Part shown: piece by piece, positions 8,640 to 17,312 of the stretch | How positions within the stretch are numbered: the first letter of the stretch is position 1 | Layout: each line of letters begins with the position of its first letter | Source: Actinokineospora fastidiosa | GTDB lineage: Bacteria > Actinomycetota > Actinomycetes > Mycobacteriales > Pseudonocardiaceae | Direction of reading: 5' to 3' | NCBI RefSeq assembly: GCF_014648415.1 | Contig: NZ_BMRB01000002.1 | Location: 765,260-829,259, forward strand | Length of the DNA stretch: 64,000 nt | Program-made: the position numbers and the translations under genes | Notes under the pieces: generated by a model | Seen by the model: the letters and a program-made list of their open reading frames with translations, nothing else | What the model was told of the DNA's origin: nothing | The model's database searches: none

Positions 8640-9091
8640 TGCGGACATTCCACGGTCTCGACGACCTCAAGGCCGCCGTCGGCGAGCACCTCGGCCACGG
8701 CGAGTGGCTGGAGATCACCCAGGAGCGGGTCCGGGAGTTCGCCGACGCCACCGGCGACCACCAGTGGATCCACCTCGACGTCGAGCGCGCGGCCAGGGGC
8801 CCGTTCGGCGGCACGATCGCCCACGGCTACCTGACCCTCTCCCTGGTCCCGCTGCTCGGCCGCGGCATCTACCGCTTCGAGGGCTTCCAGGCGGGCGTCA
8901 ACTACGGCCTCAACAAGGTCCGCTTCCCCACCGCGGTCAAGGTGGGCGCGCGGGTGCGGATGGGCTCGGAACTGCTGGAAGTGACCGAGGCGAAGTTCGG
9001 CGTGCAGGCGGTCTTCCGCCAGACGATCGAGATCCAGGGCGAGGCGAAGCCCGGCTGCGTCGCCGACGCCGTCGTCCTGCTGGTGCCGTGA
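8639..9091 (+). CDS. MaoC-like (R)-specific enoyl-CoA hydratase
   Basis: 150 residues, a single hot-dog fold. The hydratase motif is FADATGDHQWIHLDVERA, with the Asp-His pair, followed by GPFGGTIAHGYLTLSL. Role: hydration of 2-enoyl-CoA to (R)-3-hydroxyacyl-CoA. The ATG at 8639 overlaps the upstream TGA (TGATG), so translation is coupled to fabG. Together with the reductase and the acyl-CoA dehydrogenases it supplies the dehydrogenation, hydration and second oxidation steps of a beta-oxidation-like cycle. No thiolase is in the window. Confidence 0.88.
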   Translation: MRTFHGLDDLKAAVGEHLGHGEWLEITQERVREFADATGDHQWIHLDVERAARGPFGGTIAHGYLTLSLVPLLGRGIYRFEGFQAGVNYGLNKVRFPTAVKVGARVRMGSELLEVTEAKFGVQAVFRQTIEIQGEAKPGCVADAVVLLVP

Positions 9092-9102
9092 AGGAGGCGA
9101 CG

Positions 9103-10275
9103 ATGACCGAGGAGGACCTGCTCCGGCGGGTGGCCGCGCTGCTGGCCGAGCACGACACCGGCGACCGGACGGCGTTCCTGCGCGCGCGGTTCGACGCCGG
9201 GCTGGCGTGGGTGCACTTCCCCGAGGGCCTCGGCGGCCTCGGCGCGCCGATCGCGCTGCAGCCCGTCGTGGAGCGCGCGCTGGCCGCCGCGGGCGCGCCG
9301 GACAACAACCCGCGCCGCATCGGGATCGGGCTCGGCATGGCCGCGCCGACGATCCTGCGGCACGGCACCGACGCGCAGCGGGCCCGCTTCCTGCGTCCAC
9401 TGTGGACCGGCGAGGAGGTGTGGTGCCAGCTGTTCTCCGAGCCCGGCGCGGGCTCCGACCTCGCGGGCCTGGCCACCCGCGCCCGCCGCGACGGCGACGA
9501 CTGGGTGGTCACCGGGCAGAAGGTGTGGACATCGTCCGCGCACACCGCGCGGTGGGCCATCCTCATCGCCCGCACCGACCCGGACGTGCCCAAGCACGCG
9601 GGCATGACGTACTTCATCTGCGACATGACCGCTCCGGGCGTCGACGTGCGGCCGCTGCGCCAGATCACCGGCGAGGCCGAGTTCAACGAGGTCTTCCTCA
9701 CCGACGTGCGCATCCCCGACGCGCACCGCCTCGGGGACGTCGGCGACGGCTGGCGGGTCGCGCAGACCACGCTGATGAACGAGCGGGTCGCCATCGGCGG
9801 GCGGCCCATGCCGCGCGAGGGCGGCATGGCGGGCGTCGTGGCCGAGACCTGGCGCCAGAACCCCGAGCTGCGCACGCCCGAGCTGCACGACCGGCTGGTG
9901 CGGCTGTGGGTGGAGAGCGAGGCGCTGCGCCTGGCCGGGCAGCGGCTGCGCGAGAGCCTGGCCGCCGGGCACCCGGGCCCGGAGGGCTCGGCGATGAAGC
10001 TGGCCTTCGCCCGGCTGTCGCAGCGGCTGTCGGGCCTGGAGGTCGAGTTCCTGGCCGCCGACGGGCTGCGCTACGGCGACTGGACGATGCGCCGCCCCGA
10101 CGTCGTCGACTTCACCGGCAACGACGCCGGGTACCGGTACCTGCGGGCCAAGGGCAACTCCATCGAGGGCGGCACCTCGGAGATCCTGCGCGGCATCATC
10201 GCCGAGCGGATACTCGGACTGCCCGCCGAGGCCAGGGTGGACAAGGACGTGCCGTGGAAGGACCTGCCGCGATGA
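9103..10275 (+). CDS. Acyl-CoA dehydrogenase (FadE-type, larger subunit)
   Basis: 390 residues with the full acyl-CoA dehydrogenase fold: WCQLFSEPGAGSDLAGL (FAD/substrate-binding middle domain), GQKVWTSSAHTA, FNEVFLTDVRIPD, and the C-terminal GNSIEGGTSEILRGIIAERIL. The start ATG follows AAGGAGG (9091-9097). It is coupled to a second, shorter dehydrogenase gene. Family knowledge: in actinobacteria such adjacent fadE pairs often form alpha2-beta2 heterotetramers acting on branched or steroid-derived acyl-CoAs, with one active subunit. Assigning this pair to that class is inference. The acyl substrate is unknown. Confidence 0.9.
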   Translation: MTEEDLLRRVAALLAEHDTGDRTAFLRARFDAGLAWVHFPEGLGGLGAPIALQPVVERALAAAGAPDNNPRRIGIGLGMAAPTILRHGTDAQRARFLRPLWTGEEVWCQLFSEPGAGSDLAGLATRARRDGDDWVVTGQKVWTSSAHTARWAILIARTDPDVPKHAGMTYFICDMTAPGVDVRPLRQITGEAEFNEVFLTDVRIPDAHRLGDVGDGWRVAQTTLMNERVAIGGRPMPREGGMAGVVAETWRQNPELRTPELHDRLVRLWVESEALRLAGQRLRESLAAGHPGPEGSAMKLAFARLSQRLSGLEVEFLAADGLRYGDWTMRRPDVVDFTGNDAGYRYLRAKGNSIEGGTSEILRGIIAERILGLPAEARVDKDVPWKDLPR

Positions 10276-11291
10276 GCCAGTCCCTGGTGGACACCGATGT
10301 CGAGACCCAGCTGCGCACTGCCGTCGCCGAGGTGCTGGAGGACAACCCGACCAAGGTCGACGACCTCGACGGCGCGACGGTGTGGTCGGCGCTGCGGGCG
10401 ATGGGCGCGACCACGCTCCCCGTGCCCGAGGAGCTGGGCGGGCAGGGCGCGGGCTGGCGGGAAGTCGCCGTCGTCGCCGAGGAGCTGGGCCGGGCCGTCG
10501 CCCCGGTGCCGTTCCTGGGCTCGGTGCTGGCCACCGCCGCGCTGCTGCGCGCCACGGACGACCCGCACGCGGCCGAGGCCCTGCGCGGGGACGCGACCCT
10601 GGTGGTGCCGCTGTCGGCGTGGCCGGGCGGCCCGCTGCCGCACATCACCGTCGACGGCGACCGGCTGACCGGCACGGTCCGCAGCGTCGCCGACGTGCGA
10701 GGAACGCTCGTCGTCCCCGCCGACGGCGCGCTGTGGCTGACCGAGCAGGCGGACATCACGCCCGTGACGTCGCTCGACCGGACCCGGCCGGTCGCGGATG
10801 TGGAGTTCTCCGGCGCGAAGGCCGTCCGGGTCGCTGCCGACGGCGCGGTCGAGCACGCCCTGCGCGTCGGCGCCGCGATCCTGGCCGCCGAGCAGGTCGG
10901 CATCGCCGAGTGGTGCCTGGACACGACGGTCGCCTACCTCAAGCAGCGCTACCAGTTCGGCAGGCCGGTGGGGTCCTACCAGGCGCTCAAGCACCGGCTC
11001 GCGGACCTGTGGCAGGAGATCGTCCTGGCCAGGGCGGCGGCCAAGGCCGCCGCGGACGCGCTGGACACCGGCGAGGACGCCGCCCTGCTCGCCTACGCGG
11101 CCCAGTCGCTGTGCGCGGAGGTCGCGGTGCACGCGGCCGAGGAGTGCGTCCAGCTGCACGGCGGCATCGGCATGACCTGGGAGCACCCCGCGCACCTGTA
11201 CCTCAAGCGCGCCAAGGCCGACGAGATCGCGCTGGGCACCCCCGGCCGCCTCCGGGTCCTCCTGGCCCCGCTCGCGGACCTGCCCGCATGA
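10272..11291 (+). CDS. Acyl-CoA dehydrogenase (FadE-type, shorter partner subunit)
   Basis: 339 residues. The N-terminal helical domain (MGATTLPVPEELGGQGAGWR) and C-terminal domain (RYQFGRPVGSYQALKHRLAD, then ECVQLHGGIGMTWEHPAHLY) are typical, but the middle beta domain is short and poorly conserved. That is characteristic of the non-identical partner in heteromeric actinobacterial acyl-CoA dehydrogenases. The ATG overlaps the previous stop (ATGA), and its own TGA overlaps the TetR ATG, so dehydrogenases and regulator are translated as a block. Confidence 0.88.
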   Translation: MSQSLVDTDVETQLRTAVAEVLEDNPTKVDDLDGATVWSALRAMGATTLPVPEELGGQGAGWREVAVVAEELGRAVAPVPFLGSVLATAALLRATDDPHAAEALRGDATLVVPLSAWPGGPLPHITVDGDRLTGTVRSVADVRGTLVVPADGALWLTEQADITPVTSLDRTRPVADVEFSGAKAVRVAADGAVEHALRVGAAILAAEQVGIAEWCLDTTVAYLKQRYQFGRPVGSYQALKHRLADLWQEIVLARAAAKAAADALDTGEDAALLAYAAQSLCAEVAVHAAEECVQLHGGIGMTWEHPAHLYLKRAKADEIALGTPGRLRVLLAPLADLPA

Positions 11292-11887
11292 CCGACCTCT
11301 GGCCGGACGTCCGCCCGGACGCGGCGCGGCGGCTCATGGCCGCCGCCGTCGCCGCGTTCGGCGAGCGCGGCTACCACGCCACCACCACCCGCGACATCGC
11401 CACCGCGGCCGGGATGAGCCCCGCCGCGCTCTACGTGCACTTTCCGTCCAAGGCGGCGGTGCTGTCGGCCATCAGCCGCAGCGGCCACGAGAAGGCGCTG
11501 GCCATGGTCACCGCCGCGGCGGCGGGCCCGGGCGACGCCGCAGCGCGGATGCGGGTCCTGGTGACGGAGTTCGTCGCCTGGCACGCCCGCAGGCACCGGG
11601 TGGCCCGGATCGTCCAGTACGAACTGACTGCGCTCCCCGAACCGGATTACGAGGCGGTCGTCGCACTCCGACGGCAAACGGACGCCGTGGTGCGCTCGCT
11701 GATCGAGGACGGGGTCTCGTCGGGGGTGTTCCGGGTGTCCGACATCCGCTCGGCAGCGCGCGCCGTGCTGTCGCTGGGCATCGACGTGGCGCGGTGGTAC
11801 ACCGCCGAGTCCAAGCCGGACCCGGAGACCCTCGGCGCGGACTACGCTGGCCTGGTGCTGGCCATGCTCGGCGCGGCCGGAGCGTAG
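11288..11887 (+). CDS. TetR-family regulator of the acyl-CoA operon
   Basis: 199 residues. Residues 12-58 form the TetR helix-turn-helix (FGERGYHATTTRDIATAAGM, then ALYVHFPSKAAVL). The C-terminal ligand domain contains RIVQYELTALPEPDYEAVVALR, a segment seen in regulators beside actinobacterial fatty-acid catabolic genes. It is last in the five-gene operon with an ATGA overlap. The likely operator is the 6-4-6 palindrome at 7847-7862, with an acyl-CoA as inducer (inference). Confidence 0.88.
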   Translation: MTDLWPDVRPDAARRLMAAAVAAFGERGYHATTTRDIATAAGMSPAALYVHFPSKAAVLSAISRSGHEKALAMVTAAAAGPGDAAARMRVLVTEFVAWHARRHRVARIVQYELTALPEPDYEAVVALRRQTDAVVRSLIEDGVSSGVFRVSDIRSAARAVLSLGIDVARWYTAESKPDPETLGADYAGLVLAMLGAAGA

Positions 11888-11900
11888 GCCCATCGCCAGC

Positions 11901-11924
11901 GGGGGGCGGGCGGGCCCGCCCCCC
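11901..11924. terminator. Bidirectional hairpin terminator
   Basis: An 11-bp perfect G/C stem (GGGGGGCGGGC with its complement) around a 2-base turn lies in the 43-bp gap between the convergent TetR and GH31 gene ends. No U-tract follows, as is common in high-GC actinomycetes. Confidence 0.65.
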
Positions 11925-11930
11925 ACCCGG

Positions 11931-14900
11931 CTACGGCGCGCAGGTCAGCTTGGCTGACGCCCAGTCGCCGTGGTCGCTGCCGATGCCGTCGCCGCCGTCG
12001 GTGACCTGCAGGTCCAGGGTGCGGACGCCGGTGACGTCCACCTCGACCGGCAGGGCGGCCGACGTGCCGCGCAGGACCGGGGACACGTACCGCTCCGTGC
12101 CGTCGCCGACGACCTTGAACACCACCGAGCCGCGATCGGCCATCTCGTCGTCCACGCCGACGACGGCGGTGAAGCGGGAGCAGCGGCCGTCGAGGTTGAC
12201 CAGCACCGACGACGGCGCGTGGACGCCGAGGCCCTTGGCGTGGACCACGCCGTCGACGGTCAGCGGGTTGCCGTCGCCGCCCGCGCTCTCGTTGTTGCTG
12301 CGGTCGCGTTCGACCGGGCCCCAGCCGTTGGTGGCGGTCATCCACTCCAGGTCGCTGACCCAGGCGTCGCCCTGGGGCGCGGGCGGACGCGGGCGGTCGT
12401 GGACCGTGGCGGCGAAGAAGCCGATCGTCGAGTTGGCGGGAAGCCGGACCGCGACCGGGGTCTTGCCGGGGCGCAGCTCGACCGTGGCGTAGAAGACGCG
12501 GTAGTCGACGTCGGTGTTGGCCAGCCCGGTCGGGGTGTGCCTGCCCTTGACCGACACCGCGAGCTTCGCCCCGCCCGTCCCGGCGTCCTGGAACGACCAG
12601 TTGGGGACCTGGAGGGCGTGGCTGGACTCGGTGCCGTCCTGGTAGCGGACGACGACCGTGCCCGTGGCGTTGGTGCTCGCGCCGGAGGCCAGGAACGCCA
12701 GGTGCGTGCCCGTGCCGGACACCCGGATCGGCGCGGTGACGCCGCGCACCGTGTTCGGCGTGCCCGGAGCACCGGTGGGCCAGGTGAAGGTCGCGCCGTT
12801 GGCGGTGACGGTGGCGCCCGGCGTGTAGCCCTTCTCGGCCAGCAGTTCGGCCGGGAAGCTGTTGCCGTCGCCGTCGAAGCCGCCGCGCGACACCGTCGCC
12901 TTGTCGGTCACGCCGACGACGTTCGCGGCCGCCGACATCGACCCGTACGGCAGCAGCGCGTTCGTCGCCGTGCTCACGGTGCGCTGGTGGCGTGCCCTGC
13001 CCACATAGCTCGCGTCGAGGTGCAGGGTCACGTCACCGGGCTTCACGGACCCGCCCGGCGTGATCGTGAACCGCGCGCTCACCCGCTGCCCGGGCTTGAC
13101 CTCCGCGAACCGCGGGTTCCCGGTCGACGTCCAGCCCTCGGGCAGGCGCGGGGTCAGGCGCACGTCCCGCAGGACCGCGTCGCCCTCGTTGGTGAACGAC
13201 GCCTCGACCTCGGTCGCCTCGCCCGGCGCGTTCCACAGCCCCGGGCCGGTCAGGCCCACGGCCGCGAACCCGTCGGCGACGTGCGGTCCGCCGCCGACGG
13301 AGCTGGCCCCGACCAGGGTCACCGTCGCGGTGCCGTCCGTGGGGACGGCGGCGGTCTTGACGCGCACCACTCCCCCGTCGTGGAACCAGCCCGTGTCCGC
13401 CGCGTCGTAGGCGGCCTTGGTCTGATGCCGGGTGAGCTTGCCGCCCATGACGACATGGCGCGGCGCGGTTCCGGTGTGGACGGTCAGCTCGTACGGGCGG
13501 GAGGCCGCCTTGCCCGCGAACGCGCCGACGCTCGCTCCGATGCGCACGGTCACGTCCCCGCGGTCGGCGACCGGCGCGGTGACGTCGAACCGCTGCGTCG
13601 CCGACGCGCCCTCGCGGTGCGCCCGGGTCACGCGGTCGTCCTCGTACAGGGTGAACGACGACTCGCCGTGCGGGTAGACGTCAAGGGTGAGCCGGTCGCC
13701 GGGCGCCTGCTGGGCGTGGCCGGTGATGCCCGCCTTCCACATCGGCACGACGGCGCCCGCCTTGACGAACAGCGGCAGCCGCTCCAGCGGCGCGTGGTAG
13801 CCGTCCAGCGTGGTCGGACCCCGGTGGACCCGGCCGCTCCAGTAGTCGACCCACAGGCCCTCGGGCAGGTAGATGCCGTTCTTGACCTCGCCGGCGTCCC
13901 ACATCGGCGCGACCAGGAACTCCCGGCCCGCGAGGAACTGGTGCTTGGTGGTGTCGTCCCAGGTCTTGGGGTCATCGGGGTACTCGAGGATCAGCGAGCG
14001 GTTGATCGGCGCGCCGGTGCGGTGCGCCTCGGCCGCGTAGGAGTACAGGTACGGCAGCAGCCGCTCGCGCAGCTGCAGGTACTCGCGGTTGATCGCGGTG
14101 TAGGGCTCGCCGTAGGCCCACGGCTGCTTGAACTTCGGCGTCGACCAGCCGCTCATCGTCATCAGCGCCGGGGTGAAGGCCTTCCACTGCAGGTCGCGCA
14201 CGTAGCTGACCGCCGACCCGCCGAAGATGCCGTCGATGTCGCCCGCGGCGTAGGCGATGCCGGAGTTGCCGGAGCCGTGGATCGCCGGGATCTGCCAGGG
14301 GATGTTGGCCAGCGTGCCGCTGTGGTCGCCGGTCCACTGCACCGCGCAGCGCTGCGCGCCCGCCCAGCCCTCGACCATCCAGGAGTAGCCGCGCGCGTCG
14401 CTGTGCTGCTCGATGCCGCCGTGCGCGGTGTCGCACGCGCTGAGCGCGTGCCGGTAGCCGGCACCGACCCAGGCGACGTCGAGCTTGCGCACCCGCACGC
14501 CCGCCTGGCCGACCTCCTCGGGCTGGCGGTCCAGGCTGGACTCGGTCCACAGGCCCATCTGGATGCCGCGCTCGCGCAGGCCGTCGCCGGTCTCGACCAG
14601 GGCGTCGATGTCGCGGACGCCCACGTAGCCCTCGACGCCGCCCGGGTTCTCGACGAAGGCGTCCCGGTCCTTGGAGTAGCCGCAGCCGTAGTCGTCGTTG
14701 ACGAGCATCCAGCCCGCGGGCATCCGCTCGTCCTTGAACCGCTGCGCGATGGCGACGGCGTCGGTGGTGATCTCCTTGTCCGGGTGGTACTTCCAGTCGT
14801 TGGCCGGGTCGGGGTCGACGCCCGCGCGGTAGTGGCCGCGGTTGTAGCAGTCGGAGTCGCCGTACTCCATGCCGTAGATGGGCGGGAGGAACGGGCGCCC

Positions 14901-15677
14901 GGTCAGCTCGGTGTAGCGGTCCAGGGAGGTCTTGAGGTCGCCGACGAAGAAGTAGGCGTCGAACCGGCGCTCGTCGTGCGTGGTCCGCACGGGCTCGGTG
15001 AAGGCGTAGCGGCCGGGGGCGAAGGTGTTGCGCAGGACGCCGTAGCCCGCGGTGCTCATGTAGTACGGGGACGCGTTCGGGTTGCCGCCGTCGTCCCAGT
15101 CGAAGTCCCGGGTGATGCGGATGGTCTGCCCTCGGTGGGAGAACCGCCCGTTCTGCATCCCGCCGCCGACGAACTGCTCGGTCGCGCCCCTGGTGAGGGT
15201 CTGCGTGGCCGACTTGTCCGTCCAGGACAGCGGCGCGGTCTCGGCCCAGATCCGCCGCCCGCCCTGGTGCAGCGCGAACCTCAGCGGGTCCTTGTACGCG
15301 CGCACCTCGGCCTTGCCGGTGCGCAGCGAGTAGTAGTCGCCCTTGTCCTCGGTCGTGACCTCCGGCGTCGGGTAGTCCCGCTTGACCACGATGGTCGACG
15401 CGGGCGCGTCCGGGTCCTCGGGCGCGGTGCTCGCCGGGTCGCTGAACTCGCCGTCGGGGGCCAGCCACAACCGGAACACGTCGTCCTTGAGGAACACGAC
15501 CCGCACGGCCGCGTCCCCCGCCCTCAGCGTGACCGTCCCACCGTCCACGGCGAACCCGGTCACCGCCCCGAGCCGATCATCACCTTCCGCACTCGCGGGC
15601 GTCCCGACCAGCGGAACAGCGAGCGCAAGGGCGGCCAAACCAGCCACCCACCGCGTTCTCTGACTAAAGATGCTCAC
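11931..15677 (-). CDS. Secreted GH31-family glycosidase with NEW3 and NPCBM domains
   Basis: 1248 residues. Signal peptide 1-30 (RTRWVAGLAALALA, then TPASA before EGDD). The GH31 catalytic barrel is at about 230-620. The probable nucleophile is D400 in RKLDVAWVG, an atypical form of the usual WxDMNE, and the acid/base is D451 in QWTGDHSGT. Later parts are beta-sandwich domains, a NEW3-type domain at about 815-900 (NAPGEATEVEASFTNEGDAV), and a C-terminal NPCBM carbohydrate-binding domain at about 1115-1248 (VSDLEWMTATNGWGPVERD, GLGVHAPSSV). It acts outside the cell on an alpha-linked glycan. The K-L-D motif suggests a subgroup other than ordinary alpha-glucosidase; dextranase- or isomaltosyl-type activity is possible but unproven. 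It is monocistronic and convergent with the TetR gene. Confidence 0.9.
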   Translation of the reverse strand: MSIFSQRTRWVAGLAALALAVPLVGTPASAEGDDRLGAVTGFAVDGGTVTLRAGDAAVRVVFLKDDVFRLWLAPDGEFSDPASTAPEDPDAPASTIVVKRDYPTPEVTTEDKGDYYSLRTGKAEVRAYKDPLRFALHQGGRRIWAETAPLSWTDKSATQTLTRGATEQFVGGGMQNGRFSHRGQTIRITRDFDWDDGGNPNASPYYMSTAGYGVLRNTFAPGRYAFTEPVRTTHDERRFDAYFFVGDLKTSLDRYTELTGRPFLPPIYGMEYGDSDCYNRGHYRAGVDPDPANDWKYHPDKEITTDAVAIAQRFKDERMPAGWMLVNDDYGCGYSKDRDAFVENPGGVEGYVGVRDIDALVETGDGLRERGIQMGLWTESSLDRQPEEVGQAGVRVRKLDVAWVGAGYRHALSACDTAHGGIEQHSDARGYSWMVEGWAGAQRCAVQWTGDHSGTLANIPWQIPAIHGSGNSGIAYAAGDIDGIFGGSAVSYVRDLQWKAFTPALMTMSGWSTPKFKQPWAYGEPYTAINREYLQLRERLLPYLYSYAAEAHRTGAPINRSLILEYPDDPKTWDDTTKHQFLAGREFLVAPMWDAGEVKNGIYLPEGLWVDYWSGRVHRGPTTLDGYHAPLERLPLFVKAGAVVPMWKAGITGHAQQAPGDRLTLDVYPHGESSFTLYEDDRVTRAHREGASATQRFDVTAPVADRGDVTVRIGASVGAFAGKAASRPYELTVHTGTAPRHVVMGGKLTRHQTKAAYDAADTGWFHDGGVVRVKTAAVPTDGTATVTLVGASSVGGGPHVADGFAAVGLTGPGLWNAPGEATEVEASFTNEGDAVLRDVRLTPRLPEGWTSTGNPRFAEVKPGQRVSARFTITPGGSVKPGDVTLHLDASYVGRARHQRTVSTATNALLPYGSMSAAANVVGVTDKATVSRGGFDGDGNSFPAELLAEKGYTPGATVTANGATFTWPTGAPGTPNTVRGVTAPIRVSGTGTHLAFLASGASTNATGTVVVRYQDGTESSHALQVPNWSFQDAGTGGAKLAVSVKGRHTPTGLANTDVDYRVFYATVELRPGKTPVAVRLPANSTIGFFAATVHDRPRPPAPQGDAWVSDLEWMTATNGWGPVERDRSNNESAGGDGNPLTVDGVVHAKGLGVHAPSSVLVNLDGRCSRFTAVVGVDDEMADRGSVVFKVVGDGTERYVSPVLRGTSAALPVEVDVTGVRTLDLQVTDGGDGIGSDHGDWASAKLTCAP

Positions 15678-15761
15678 AGCGGCCCCTCATTGAGCATTTG
15701 TGGACATAGTGCGCCCTTCTTAGCGCATGAGAGTGGCCGCTGTCACTACCCCGGACAACAC

Positions 15762-15796
15762 TGAGCCGGGACCACCGTCACGGCGGTCCCGGCTCA
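15762..15796 (-). terminator. Hairpin terminator of the VOC gene
   Basis: TGAGCCGGGACC (15762-15773) pairs perfectly with GGTCCCGGCTCA (15785-15796) around an 11-base loop. It lies 15 bases beyond the stop of the VOC gene on the minus strand. Confidence 0.65.
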
Positions 15797-15810
15797 GCGG
15801 GTGGATCGGG

Positions 15811-16305
15811 TCAGACCACGGGCTCCCCGTACATCACGCCCAGGGGGTCGGAGATGAGTTCGATGCGGGCGCCGTCCGGGTCCTTGAAGTAGATGGACGT
15901 GCCGCTCTCCTCGACGTACTCCACGCCTGCCGCGTCCAGTCGGGACTTGGCGGCGGTCCACTCCTCGGGGGTGGTCGAGATCGCGATGTGGTGCAGGCCG
16001 CCCAGGACCTCGGCGTACGGGCCCAGGTCGAGGCCGGGGAGGTCGAAGAACGCCAGCGCGTTGCCGTTGCCGACGTCGAAGAAGAAGTGGGTCGAGCCCG
16101 GATAGTCGCGGTTCTCCACCACCTCGGTCAGCGGGAACCCGAGCACGCCCTGGTAGAAGTCCACGGTTCGGCGGACGTCGCCGGAGATCAGGGCGGTGTG
16201 GTGGATTCCCCGGGCGGTGGTGCGCGCCGCGCCGCGGAGCAGTTCGGCGCGCACGGTGTCGCGGGTCTGGGCGTACTCGGCGATCTGCGCCTCGGTCAGT
16301 GCCAT
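15811..16305 (-). CDS. VOC-family (glyoxalase/dioxygenase-like) metalloprotein
   Basis: 164 residues from the ATG at 16305, which has an excellent AAGGAGG upstream; an in-frame start at 16356 would lie inside the operator. It is a two-module VOC protein: GIHHTALISGDVRRTVDFYQ and LHHIAISTTPEEWTAAK supply metal-ligand histidines, and IYFKDPDGARIELIS supplies the C-terminal Glu. Such proteins include glyoxalases, extradiol dioxygenases and resistance proteins, and the reaction cannot be named. It has its own promoter with a perfect palindrome over the -35, so it is probably induced by a small molecule (inference). Confidence 0.85.
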   Translation of the reverse strand: MALTEAQIAEYAQTRDTVRAELLRGAARTTARGIHHTALISGDVRRTVDFYQGVLGFPLTEVVENRDYPGSTHFFFDVGNGNALAFFDLPGLDLGPYAEVLGGLHHIAISTTPEEWTAAKSRLDAAGVEYVEESGTSIYFKDPDGARIELISDPLGVMYGEPVV

Positions 16306-16327
16306 GGCGGCCTCCTTCGCGACCGCC

Positions 16328-16358
16328 ACGCTACGCCGAGATAGTTGACGCGTCAACT
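16328..16358 (-). promoter_or_regulatory. Promoter with 16-bp perfect palindrome over the -35 (VOC gene)
   Basis: Read on the minus strand, TTGACG, 17 bases, TAGCGT forms a near-consensus promoter. The -35 sits inside the perfect palindrome AGTTGACGCGTCAACT (16343-16358). The symmetry and placement suit a dimeric repressor, perhaps MarR- or GntR-type. No such regulator gene is adjacent; the neighbour is a DeoR protein. Confidence 0.65.
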
Positions 16359-17140
16359 CACACCGTGTGCACCTCGACGCCCTCGGCGGTGAAGGCGGCC
16401 AGTGCCTCCGGGGACGCCCCGGCGTCGGTGATGAGCAGGTGCATTGCCGCCGTCGGGCAGATCTGGGCGAAGGCGTGCATGCCGATCTTGGAGCTGTCCG
16501 CGATCACCGCGACCCGCCGGGCCCGCTCGGCCATCAGCCGGTTGATGCTCGCCTCGCCCTCGTTGTGCGCGTAGGCCCCGTCGGCCGGGTCCACGGCGTC
16601 CACCCCGAGGAACACCAGGTCGAGGGTGATCTCGTCGAGGATGCGGGTCGCCAGCGGGCCGATCAGCTCGAAGGACTGCGGCCGGGCGACGCCGCCGGTC
16701 ACGACGATCTTGACGTGCGGGCGCACCGCGAGCTCGTTGGCGATGTTGAGCGCGTTGGTGACCACGGTCAGCGCGGGCTCCTCCGACGCGCTCAGGTCCG
16801 GCCGGATGGCCAGCGCCCTGGCGATCTCGGTGGTCGTCGTCCCGCCGTTGAGCCCCACCACGGACCCGCGCGCGACCAGCGCGGCGGCCGCCTTGCCGAT
16901 GCGCTCCTTCTCCGAGGCGTGCCGGGCCGTCTTGTAGCGCAGCGGCAGGTCGTAGGCGACGTTGTTGGCCACCGCGCCGCCGCGGGTGCGGGTGAGCAGC
17001 TGCTGCTCGGCCAGGTGGTCGAGGTCCCGGCGGATTGTGGCGGCCGACACACTCAGCTCCTCGGCCAGGTCGTCGACGTCGACCTTGCCCCGCTGCCCCA
17101 GGATGTCGAGCAGCGTGCTCAGACGCTCGTACCGGTCCAC
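16358..17140 (-). CDS. DeoR/GlpR-family transcriptional regulator
   Basis: 260 residues from GTG 17140, preceded by GGAGGTGG (17144-17151). The N-terminal DeoR helix-turn-helix (YERLSTLLDILGQRGKVDVD, LAEELSVSAATIRRDLDHLA) is followed by the phospho-sugar sensor domain with GLNGGTTTTEIARAL, VVTNALNIA and the DSSKIG lysine-containing motif. Family members repress sugar or sugar-alcohol genes and respond to a phosphorylated sugar. It is divergent from a ROK sugar kinase with a 172-bp palindrome-rich gap between, so it very probably controls that kinase. Confidence 0.9.
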   Translation of the reverse strand: MDRYERLSTLLDILGQRGKVDVDDLAEELSVSAATIRRDLDHLAEQQLLTRTRGGAVANNVAYDLPLRYKTARHASEKERIGKAAAALVARGSVVGLNGGTTTTEIARALAIRPDLSASEEPALTVVTNALNIANELAVRPHVKIVVTGGVARPQSFELIGPLATRILDEITLDLVFLGVDAVDPADGAYAHNEGEASINRLMAERARRVAVIADSSKIGMHAFAQICPTAAMHLLITDAGASPEALAAFTAEGVEVHTV

Positions 17141-17175
17141 CGGCCACCTCCGTGTTCCGCGCATGACTGCCGCGC

Positions 17176-17291
17176 GATCATGCGCGTTGCTGCAAAGTAT
17201 CGTCCAAGGGCCCCAAGGACAAACGCCCGGAACGCTTGGCAAGCCGTGTTTGATCGCGCAAGATTCTGCACGCGCGCGAGCGCTCGCGCGC
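17176..17291. promoter_or_regulatory. Divergent DeoR/ROK control region with palindromes
   Basis: The gap holds a 20-bp perfect palindrome, GCGCGCGAGCGCTCGCGCGC (17272-17291), ending 21 bases before the ROK kinase start. Two loosely related segments begin with GATC and end with CTGCA (17176-17194 and 17252-17270). They are candidate DeoR sites. The GC-rich palindrome could instead form an RNA hairpin in the kinase leader. Confidence 0.4.
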
Positions 17292-17312
17292 ACGGGCTGG
17301 GAGAGGACGGTC

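Noticed and set aside
11970..15764. Very long plus-strand open frame opposite the GH31 gene
   Set aside because: Its Arg/Gly/Val-rich sequence has no domain motifs, whereas the minus strand has a signal peptide, catalytic motifs and domain order. It is a high-GC shadow.
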